64,000 nt of DNA from Begonia masoniana (Eukaryota; Streptophyta; Magnoliopsida; Cucurbitales; Begoniaceae), in NCBI GenBank assembly GCA_022432975.1, contig CM039502.1, forward strand, positions 23,396,383-23,460,382, written 5' to 3'. Within the stretch, counting starts at the first letter, position 1. The number at the start of each line of letters is the position of its first letter. Below the pieces are notes generated by a model. The model saw only the letters and a program-made list of their open reading frames with translations. It made no database searches and was not told where the DNA came from. Below are positions 10,554-20,096 of the stretch, piece after piece. The position numbers were made by a program, and so were the translations under genes.

Positions 10554-11300
10554 TGTAATACCCGGCTTGTACGGAATATTAATATTATATTATGTGATGG
10601 AATTTTTGTAAATATGTCAAATCAAGCTCGTTTTACGAAAAGAAAGTGTCTTTGCAATCCTAGCGAGTAATAGGAATTTTAAGGAATTTATGAGATTTTT
10701 CGGAATAATAACGCTATATTTCGAGAAATTACGTTCAACGTAATATAAAGGACATTATGGTAAAAATAGTAAACAAGGTCCGAATTACAAACGGACAGTT
10801 TTAATTGAACCCTGGCGATAAATTGGGTTTATTGGTGAAATAAGAAGATTTGGAGAAACCGAATCGTTAGCTAATTAACGAAACGAAGGACGAAACAAAT
10901 AGAAAACAAGGGAAGGGCAAAATGGTAAATTGCCAAGTTAAATTTTAATTAAAAACCAATGTTTTTCTCTTCTTCTCCACGCAATTCCTCTTCTCCTTTG
11001 AAAAACTTCTCCTCCGGCGATCCTCACGGCGATTCCTTCATTTCCGATGATCGAGCTTTCCGTTTGTCTCGATCCTTCACGTTTCTTCCTCCTCTCGTAA
11101 CCCTAGGTAAGATTCTATGCTTTTGGAACGTTGTATTTCGATTTTCACGGAGTTTGACGGTTAGGGTTTCGTTTAGGGTTTTACGAAAAACGTAAATTTA
11201 GGGTTCGAAATTAATAAGTTTATTGTGATTAAGGATATAAAGGACGTATTGAACGTTATTGGATGAAGTTCGAGTGATTTGTGAGAAATGTTAAAATTGG

Positions 11301-13587
11301 TGTAACACCCGCGAATTTTTTGTACGTACGTAGCCTTAGATTAGACGTGTTAGGAGAGTTCAATTATTCAAATTTAGTGATGTGCATTGAAGAGTAATAG
11401 AGAAAAGAGAAGTGGAGGTGTTGACCATTCAAACTAAAACAAGTTGAAAAGTCAAAAGTATTTGGTTTGAAAAGTCAATGTATAATTTAACCAATAAGAG
11501 GGAGGTGGATGGCAGCCACGTGGGAGGCTATTAAAGGGAAAAGTTGTGGGTGCATGAGGGTGAGGTGGATGGCAGCCACGTGGGAGGTTATTAAAGGGAT
11601 AAGTGGTGGGTGGATTTTATAATTTGGAAGAAATTTGTGGAGGTAAAGAAAAAGAAAAAAAAAAAAACTTTATGTTAAAATTAGGTTTTTCTCCACTTTC
11701 TTCCTCATTTTTGGTTCTCTCCTCCACGAAATTTCCAGCCCCATTTTAGGGTTCTCTCCTCCTCCATTTCATCCATTTTGTCAAGGGTTTTTAAGGTAAA
11801 ATTTATGGGTTTTGGTTTGGTTTCACTTAGGTGTTAATTTGTGAGTGTTTTAGTGAGTTTTAAGTGGGTTTTGTGAGAATTTGGAAAACCCTAAAGGGGG
11901 ATTCCGAAAATTTCACTCCCTTGGTTATTTTTCTTCCTCTTTTGATGATTAAAGCTTTGAAAATGTTAGTTTAGGTTGTTTGAGTGATTAGATTAAGGAT
12001 TGGATGGAAGTTACACAAAAACCGGTTTTTAGCAAATGTGTACCCGGTTCTGTTTTTGTGTTTTTGGTTCGGCCAAGTTGGTTGGTTGGTTAATTTGAAT
12101 GTTTCACTGGATAGTAAACGTGTAGAGGTTTACAGATTGGGGTGGCACGTCGAAATCCGTTGAGAAACGAATAAGTTGTGGCCGTTTGAAGTTGGATGGT
12201 TGGAAATTGTGTGAAAATCGGGTTTGAGTGTTTTAGGTTGAAAAGTGATATTGGTTTGCTTTAGTTGGTTTCTTTAGAATTCCTTTAGTTTGTTACTAAG
12301 TAAACTTTCCTTATTTGTTAGGTAATTGCTCGAGTAATTTGGTTGACCGAAGTGACAACACGTTTTTGACGCAATCAGGTAAGTAGTGGAGTGCTTGTTT
12401 GTTGCCTTCGGGCCTACACCATAGAGCGGTAGGGATTGTTTGTTTGTTTGTTGTGTTTTAATTTGCGTCATGCATTGTGTGTCATGCATCATCGTTTTCT
12501 AACTACGAAACCACGTGTTTTGCATGCTTGAGTGGTGAGAATGAATTGAAAGATAAGAAAATTGATATGAAACCTGGTCTCGAGTAGAATAGCCTCGTCG
12601 GGCACGTGGCTCGCTGAGCACCCCGCGGGGGATTTACTTGAGATGCTATGCCAATGTACGTAATGTGTCGTGAGTATGAATGCCTCGATATGTTCGTGCT
12701 TGAAGGCACAATGAGGATTCTACGATCAATTGGGGGAGATTTGGTTGGCCGTCCAGGATTGTGTTAGGGCGTGTGCCTCCGGTCTTGCTCCGTGGGTCAA
12801 GGTGTGGCCGTCCAGGATTGTATTGGGGCGTTTGCCTACTTGATTCACATGAAAGTGGAAGATAAATGTAACCAGAACGAGAAGAAAACAACGGAGTGTG
12901 TAGAAACTGCATGTTAGGGTTGAGTTGAGCATTTTGTGTGTTAAGGTGCATTATTTCCCTACTTGCTAAACGTTAGGCTTACCTTTTTGTGTTCTATGGT
13001 GTAGGTGACGAGTATTATACAGGTGAGATAGACGGGACCGCCGAGGATTAGGCCGCAGTCGGAGGAGTACGGAGTCCGCCGGTGCAGGCTATTGTTGGGG
13101 CGTCTTGACCACCGTTTTCCTCAAGTTTGTGGGAGGTTGCTATTTTGTATGTAGATAGTTGGTATATAGATAGTTGGTGAGTGTTCTAAGTTGTTTTGAT
13201 GAGTTAACTTGTTTAAATTGTGATAGGTTTTGGTACATGGCATTTGTAAATAGTTTCGTAACTATTTTGGAAAGTTCCAAGTCGGGATGTTATTTGATTG
13301 ATGGATAATGGTTGTAAGTGTTTGTGGTTTGAACTAGTTTGATTCTGGGTTTTAATTGCAGGTTTTGGTTTATCGAATTTTAGGCGTTATGCCGTCCGTT
13401 TTGATTTTAAATTTTTTTTATTTCCAAATTATTTTAACTTGACATTTTCAGACGTATTTTAAACGTATTTTGGGCACGTCCGAAAACCGAGTCGAAAAAT
13501 TATTAAAATTTTTTAAAAATGTCGTTTTAAACGCGGGTTGGGTTTGCAATGTGACGCACCGAGCCGGGGCGGGTTCGGGGTGTTACA
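11301..13587 (+). mobile_element. Solo LTR C (Tekay-like, 2287 bp) inside the 5' LTR of gypsy B
   Basis: It starts TGTAACACCCGCGAA and ends GGGGTGTTACA, an imperfect inverted repeat. It is flanked by a perfect 5-bp duplication, ATTGG (11296-11300 and 13588-13592), and the uninterrupted sequence is seen in the 3' LTR of B. No coding region, primer-binding site or polypurine tract is present, so it is a solo LTR left by recombination. It contains a 60-bp tandem duplication with CACGTG (from about 11502), a second short duplication (GGCCGTCCAGGATTGT, about 12748 and 12807) and the block ATGGTGTAGGTGACG (12996-13010) shared with A, B and J. Confidence 0.92.
11502..11613 (+). repeat. 60-bp tandem duplication carrying two G-boxes (LTR C)
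   Basis: Two copies, offset by exactly 60 bp, contain GGCAGCCACGTGGGAGG followed by TATTAAAGGG. The core CACGTG lies at 11517-11522 and 11577-11582. CACGTG is the plant G-box bound by bZIP and bHLH factors; promoter activity is an inference. Confidence 0.6.
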
Positions 13588-14952
13588 ATTGGAGAATTTG
13601 CGAGTTTTTAGGAAAACTCGTTAATTGTAATATTAAACTATCGAGCGTTAATCGTTGTTTAAATACTTCGATTAGTTAGGTTAAGATTTTAAGAAAATTT
13701 CTTAGTTAAGGTTTTGGTTAAATTTGGACGTTTAAAAGTTTAAACTCGTTTTAACTATAAACATTGTGAATTGCTTAGGTGAACAACGCTCGTGGACGGA
13801 GCTTGAGCTGCTTTGGACACGAGGTAAGTTCTCGTGACTTGCTTTGACCGATTGGTCTACACCGTACGTCGATGTCATCTCGAGGAGTTTTGGAGATGTG
13901 TTTTGTTTAATTTGTTTTGGTTTGGGTAGTTAGGGTTAGTTGTTTCGTATGTTGTTTGTTTATCGTCATGATGGTACATATGTGTTTGTTTATCTTCTTG
14001 AGGGTACATATATGGTTGTTTACTTTAAGATATAAACTGTTCGCGCATCACGTGTTTTAAAGAAAAGCATGAAAATGAATTTCTGCACGATGTTTTAAAG
14101 ATAATGCAAAGAATAACAGCTGTGAGGCATACAGATTATAGTTTACAGGTCACGCGAGGTGGGGCTCAGGCACGGCTGTACGTGTTGTAAGCGTGCAACC
14201 CCCTCCTCTAGCTGGAAAGAGTAGTCCGCCCGCTGGATGAGCTCTCTCCGGTTAGGGGGATAGGATCTCGGTGACACCTACACTGCATATTAACGTAAAG
14301 AAAATGACGCATGGTTTACGAGCTCACACGCACGGCATGCATTTACATTTACTAGTCTTACTGAGATTTTATCTCATAGTGTGTTGTATGGTGTAGGTGA
14401 TTACGAGGAAACAGGTGAGGACGAAATTCCTCCTCCTGAGGCATGAGTCCAGTTGACGAAGGATGGTTGCGGTGGTGTGCTGGCGCAGTCGACGCTTACC
14501 TGACCCGTGGGGAAAGTATGTATAGGTTTTGGGGTTATTGGGATCGTTTGGGTGGATGGTTGTATAGACATTTTAGGGTGTTTGGTTCTGATTAATTGAT
14601 AGGTTTACTTTTGAGTTCTTAAACCTTTTGGAAATGTATTTTGTAACTGTGTGGTATTAGGCAAATGTTTAGTTTTTAAACTTATCCACGCGATTTGTTT
14701 TCAAGAAAGTTTACTTTGTTTTAATAAGTTTGAAATATTTGGTACGATATGTTGAGCGAAATTGTTATGGGCGAGGTTTAAGTGTTAGAAGTTGAAGAAA
14801 TTTAAAGGTGAGAAGTATAGAGATTTTGTAATGATAGTGTAGTTATGTTGAAGTATTAAGGGTGGTGTGCAGGGAAGTCGATGGAAGAAAGAAAGGAAGA
14901 AGAAAAAGGGTAGGCGTTCAGACGCCTAAGGAGTGGTGTTCGAGCGCAGAAC

Positions 14953-15075
14953 TCTCTGGAATTCCAGAGAAGTTGGCGACTGGTCGCGAAATGAGGGCCG
15001 AACGGTCGGTTTGCAGGACGGGTTACATGTTCTGAAATCAGAACATGAACCGACCGAGCGCCAAACATTTGGCGC
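14953..15075. repeat. Palindrome cluster in the 5' LTR of gypsy B
   Basis: Three perfect hairpins lie close together: TCTCTGGAATTCCAGAGA (14953-14970), CATGTTCTGA/TCAGAACATG with a 2-base loop (15026-15047), and GCGCCAAA/TTTGGCGC with a 2-base loop (15058-15075). An outer pair, ACGGTCGGTT (about 15002) and AACCGACCGA (about 15048), could enclose the second. The 3' LTR has the same region at about 22250-22372 with a few changes. Confidence 0.8.
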
Positions 15076-15420
15076 CCGATCGGTTCAGCAGGGGCCGCCC
15101 GGTCGGCTGTTGAGTAGTCGATCGAGCGCCCCTTTGTTTCTTTTTTTTTGACGCTTCTGCCCTCCTGTTCTATGGCCGATTGTTTTAATATGTTTTTAAT
15201 TTATTTATTTAATTGATTTAATTGTTTTAAATTGTTTTAATTTCAATTGTTTTAGTATTTGTTTTAAACGATTTACTAAACGAATTCCGGTTCCGATTTC
15301 GATTTTGATTCCGACTTTGGTTCAAATTCTGCCTAGAGTCATTTAAAGTTATAATAAAAATATATATATATATATATATAGTATGGGAAATTGGGTACAG
15401 TATTAGGGTCGTCACAATTA

Positions 15421-15433
15421 TGGTATCAGAGCC
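15421..15433 (+). other. Primer-binding site of gypsy B (initiator tRNA-Met type)
   Basis: TGGTATCAGAGCC begins four bases after the end of the 5' LTR. Confidence 0.85.
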
Positions 15434-15582
15434 TCCGGGTTTTAAAATCGGTTCTGTAGACTGCTCGACTGCACAGCCACTACGCGGACATTCTTCATCA
15501 ACTGTAAGTACGTTTATAGCTTTATTTAATTTCTAGTTCCTTAGCGTATTTGTTTTAACTTGTATATAGGAGTTATATAGCT

Positions 15583-16590
15583 ATGGTGCGTCGAGGAAAT
15601 GACCGAGATGACCGAGACGATATGATAGGCACTCTCAAGGATTTTATTGCCCAGCAGTCTCAGCATATGGAGCGACAGACTCAGCAAATGGAGAGACAGT
15701 CTCAACAGCTGGGTACTCTGATAGACCGAGAGGGCACTAGAGCTCGAGAGGCAGCCATTCCGGGAAATCGTGGGATGGAGAGATTTCAGAAGCTCCAGCC
15801 CCTATATTTAATGGACAGTCTACGGATCCCTCTTCAGCCGAGGAGTGGATTCGCACTATGGAGGACATGCTGGCATATGCTAGCATAGAGGACGGAGAGA
15901 GGGTCGCTTTGGTGACCTACCACTTGGCACTAGACGCCCGGTTTTGGTGGGATTCCATCAAAACGACCACCGATGTGACGATTATGGGTTAGGAGCGATT
16001 CAGAGAGTTGTTTTACGACAAGTATTTCAGCCACACCGTACGAGAGGTGAAGATGGTTGAGTTTATGCAGTTATGGCATGTTGGTTCGATTGCCGAGTAT
16101 GTGAGGAAGTTCGAAGCCCTTTCTCGATTCGCGCCACGCCAGGTCAGCGTAAATGAGGACAAGGTACGCCGATTTTTACAGGGGCTTAGCCAGGAATTCC
16201 GGATGCGCCTTACTATATCTGGGGTACGAAATGTATCCTATGACGAGATTGTGGCCAGGGCGCTTGACATAGAGGCAGCTGACAGAGATTCTGTTAAACC
16301 GAGGGAGCCAGCTAAGGGCTTCTTCCGAGAGATTCGCCCTCAGTCACGAGGTTGGCAGCCTAGAGAACAACCCCAGCAGCAGCAGAGGGGTGTTAAAAGA
16401 CCTCTAGAGGGAGGCAATGACCGAGGGAAAGGCAAGCAGGTACAGGGGGCTCCTCATATACCTCTTTGCCATAAATGTCAGAAGGAACACTGTGGCCAGT
16501 GCAGAGTGGGCACGGATGTGTGCTATTGGTGTGGAGAACTAGGCCATTTTGTTAAAGATTGCCCGAAGAAGGGTCGAGATCAGTCAGGCA
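15583..16590 (+). pseudogene. Gypsy B gag (capsid and zinc knuckle), one frameshift and one stop
   Basis: The ATG at 15583 gives a Gln-rich N-terminus (IAQQSQHMERQTQQMERQ). A single-base indel near 15800 moves the frame so that IFNGQSTDPSSAEEWI and DARFWWDSIK follow. A TAG near 15990 replaces an expected Trp codon before ERFRELFYDKYF. From there the frame is open: MVEFMQLWHVGSIAEYVRKF completes the gag domain, and a basic linker leads to the intact CCHC knuckle CYWCGELGHFVKDC (about 16520-16562). The family protein binds and packages element RNA. Damage is limited, in contrast to gypsy A. Confidence 0.88.
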
Positions 16591-17305
16591 GCGATCAAAG
16601 GAGGATTATGCCGAGGATCTTCCCATTTATAGAGCCTGGTGATGTCGACGACGAGGCTCGTCCCTCCGTGATAGCAGGTACTATATTAATTACGGGCGTA
16701 GCTGTATTTTCTTTGTTAGACACAGGAGCTACGCACTCTTTTGTTTCCACTGCTTGTGTGTCTAGATTGAAGCTTGCGCCTGAGTTAGCAGAATGCGAAT
16801 ATAGCGTGATGCTACCTTCAGGAGAGCGTATGCAATCAGGTCATGTTGTCCAGGGCAATATTATCTCGATTGGGGACAGTACCCTCTATGCTCGCTTTAT
16901 TGTTATGGGCATCGAGCACTATGATCTTATCTTAGGGATGGATTGGCTATCACAGCACTTCGCCACCATCGATTGTCGATCCGGGATTGTGACCTTTCGA
17001 CCCCCGGGTAAAGCCGAATTTTCTTATCAGGCGATGAACAGATTGAGTAGCTTGCCTATTTCTTATTCCATGAAGGTCAACGAGCAGTTTAAAGGTGCGT
17101 GCTCTATTTACTCGGCCTCAGTATTTGATATTCAGTTGCTCAGCAGAGTGAAGCCGAGCGACATTCCTATAGTTAGAGAGTTCTCTGGTATATTCCTCGA
17201 TGATCTTCCCGGGTTACCGCCAGACCGAGAGATTGAATTTACTATTGATGTTTATCCAAATGCTGCGCCAAGTTTTAAGAATCCTTATCAGTTGGCACCA
17301 GCCAG
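16591..17305 (+). pseudogene. Gypsy B aspartic protease region
   Basis: It is continuous with gag in the same frame. SLLDTGATHSFVS (about 16714-16755) holds the DTGA catalytic motif, and LILGMDWLSQHFATIDCRSG follows. The frame runs on to the RT leader (REFSGIFLDDLPGLPPDREI) and is broken by a frameshift at about 17300, after KNPYQLAPA. The domain itself appears intact; it is listed as a pseudogene because the polyprotein around it is broken. Confidence 0.85.
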
Positions 17306-18560
17306 TTGAGAGAGCTGAGGACTCAGCTTGACGAGTTGTTAGAGAAAGGTTTTATCCGACCCAGTGTTTCACCCTGGGGTGCGCCCGTTTTGTTTGTCAA
17401 GAAGAAAGACGGGACCCTCAGGATGTGCATCGATTACAGAGAGTTGAATAAGCTTACAGTGAAGAATAAGTATCCACTGCCTCGGATTGATGATTTATTT
17501 GATCAGCTGCAAGGTGCCTGAGTATTCTCAAGGATTGATCTACACTCGGGTTACAATCAGTTGAAGGTCTGGAAGGATGATATACCGAAAACGGCATTCC
17601 GACCAAGGTATGGGCATTACGAGTTCCTTGTCATGTCTTTTGGACTTACTAATGCCCCTGCAGCGTTTATGGATTTGATGAACCGTGTCTTCAAGGAGTA
17701 CCTGGACAAGTTCGTGGTTGTTTTCATCGACGACATATTAATCTATTCAAAGACGAAGGAAGAACACGAGGAGCACTTGAGAATAGTTTTGAGGATTCTA
17801 TGCCAGCACCAGTTGTATCCAAAGTTCTCTAACTGCGAGTTCTGGCTGGATCGAGTCAGTTTTCTTGGCCACATTATATCAGAAGAAGGAGTTTCTGTGG
17901 ATCCGAGCAAAATTCAGGCGGTCAGAGATTGGCCACAGCCGAAGAACGTACGAGAGGTGCGTGGATTTCTCGGATTAGCCGGTTATTATCGGAAGTTTAT
18001 AGAGGGATTCTCGAAGATCGCACTTCCTCTTTCAAGATTGACTCGAAAGAACGAAAGATTTATATGGTCAGCTGCTTGTGACAGCAGTTTTATAGAGTTA
18101 AAGCAGAGATTGACCACCGCTCCAGTATTGGCGCTACCTGTTGAGGGTGACAAGTATAGCATTTATTGTGATGCGTCTGGAGTTGGACTCGGTTGTGTAT
18201 TGATGCAGGAGGGGAGAGTTATTGCATATGCTTCTCGGCAGCTGAAGCCGTATGAGCAGAATTACCTTACGCACGACCTTGAGTTAGCAGCTGTGGTCTT
18301 CGCACTGAAAATATGGAGACATTATTTATATGGGCAGCAGTGCGAGATATTTTCCGACCACAAGAGCTTGAAGTATCTATTTACGCAAAAGGAGCATAAT
18401 ATGCGACAGAGAAGGTGGCTTGAGTTCTTCAAAGACTACGATTTTGATATCAAGTACCATCCAGGAAAGGCAAACAAGGTTGTTGATGCCTTGAGTAGAG
18501 TGCCTTATGTGAGTCAGCCTTCACTAGCAGCAATGTTAGTTATGCTGCGGTCTGAGATCG
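17306..18560 (+). pseudogene. Gypsy B reverse transcriptase and RNase H
   Basis: After the frameshift the frame carries [38 protein letters not shown], a TGA at 17519-17521 where Lys is expected, then [17 protein letters not shown] and the intact catalytic [10 protein letters not shown]. RNase H follows: [48 protein letters not shown] and VVDALSRV. Apart from the one stop this is full-length and well preserved. Confidence 0.9.
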
Positions 18561-20009
18561 AGAGGTTTGATGTGGAGATAGTGGCAGAATTGTCCAGTAT
18601 GCTCACCAACATTTCTCTCATGCCGACTATTTTGGATAAGATACGCGAAGCTCAGCAGAATGATACGGAGTGTGTGGAGCTTCGATCGAGTATGACGTTG
18701 GGAGACTCGTCGAATTTTCATTTATCGGATGATGGTATTCTGAAGTTCAGGCATAGGTGGTACGTGCCTAACGACGAGGAACTGAAGAAGGAGATATTGG
18801 ACGAGGCACATTCTTCGGCCTATTCTGTGCACCCGGGAAGTACTAAGATGTACCGGGATTTAAAGCAACACTTCTGGTGGCCGAGCATGAAGAGAGAGGT
18901 TGCCAAGTATGTTGAAACCTGTTTGGTTTGTCAACAGGTAAAGGCAGAGCACCAGAGACCGGCCAGAACATTATTGCCACTGTCGATTCCGGAGTGAAAG
19001 TGGGAGCAGATCTCCATGGATTTTATTGTGGGGCTCCCGAGGACGACGAAGGGCCATGATGGTGTTTGGCTGATCGTGGACCGATTGACAAAGTCGGCCC
19101 ACTTCTTATCTGTGATGATGGCATCTTCTATGGACCAGCTTACCGAGCTTTATGTGCAGGAGATTGTTAGACTGCATGGTGTGCCGGTTTCTATTGTCTC
19201 AGATCGTGATCCGAGATTTACTTCAAAGTTCTGGAAGAGCCTGTATAAAGCTATGGGGACTCAACTTAATTTCAGCACGGCATTTCATCCTCAGACTGAT
19301 GGCCAGACAGAGAGGACGAATCAGATTCTTGAGGATATGCTTAGAGCTTGTGTACTGGAGTTTAAGGGCTCGTGGAGCCGATATTTGCCTCTGATTGAGT
19401 TCTGGTACAACAACAGCTTCCAGGCTACCATTGGCATGGTACCGTATGAGGCTTTGTATGGTTGAAAGTGTAGGTTTCCGTTATATTGGGACGAGGTCGG
19501 CGAGGCCAGCGTCGTTGGTCCAGAGATTCTACAACAAATGGCAGAGAAGATTGCCATTATTCGACAGCATATCGAGGTAGCTCAGAGCAGACAGAAGAGT
19601 TATGCTGACACACGACGGAGAGAGCTAGAGTTCGAAGAAGGTGATGAGGTTTACCTTAAAGTTTCTCCGTTTAAAGGCGTCATGAGATTCGGAAGGAGGG
19701 GCAAGTTAAACCCTTGATATGTGGGGCCCTTTCCTATTCTGAAGAGGATCGGAAAGATGGCGTACAGATTAGAGCTTCCGGCTTCTATGGAGGGTACCCA
19801 CGACGTATTTCATGTATCCATGCTTCGGAAATGTTTGCGCGATCCGTCGCATATCGTAGAGGCTACAGAGATCGAGGTACAGCCTACCTTGACTTATGAG
19901 GAGAGGCCGGTGCATATTTTGGAGACTTCCATCAAAGTTTTGCGCAACAAAGCGATTCCGCTAGTCAAAGTCTTGTGGCGGAACCACGAGGTGGAAGAAG
20001 CTACATAGG
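18561..20009 (+). pseudogene. Gypsy B integrase with C-terminal chromodomain
   Basis: The zinc-binding part reads [18 protein letters not shown] and [12 protein letters not shown]. The core reads [34 protein letters not shown] and HPQTDGQTERTNQILEDML. The end has GPFPILKRIGKMAYRLELP, a YEERPVHILETSIKVLRNK chromodomain segment and VKVLWRNHEVEEAT. All of it is in one frame but crossed by TGA stops at 18995, 19463 and about 19715 and a terminal TAG where the last Trp is expected; each is explained by a C-to-T change on one strand or a single substitution. Confidence 0.9.
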
Positions 20010-20083
20010 AACGACAGCAGAATATGATGGTCAAATATCCTGAATTGTTTGTATGATTTAATTTTGAGGACAAAATTCTAAAT

Positions 20084-20096
20084 AAGGTGGGTGGAA
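20084..20096 (+). other. Polypurine tract of gypsy B
   Basis: AAGGTGGGTGGAA directly precedes the TGTAATACCCG start of the 3' LTR. Confidence 0.75.

Larger units (their letters stand above)
10554..15416 (+). repeat. 5' LTR of gypsy B, split by solo LTR C
   Basis: It aligns by eye with the 3' LTR (20097-22719) on both sides of the C insertion. Without the insertion and one 5-bp duplication it measures about 2571 bp, against 2623 bp for the 3' LTR; part of the difference is an extra set of short CAGTTTACAGGCCGC repeats at about 21380-21440 in the 3' copy. Near its end lie a palindrome cluster (14953-15075) and a (TA)n tract (15361-15380). Confidence 0.9.

Noticed and set aside
11100..11210. 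Telomere-like repeats (TTTAGGG variants) in the gypsy B LTR
   Set aside because: Only isolated AAACCCTA-type motifs (telo-box-like) occur; there is no tandem telomeric array.
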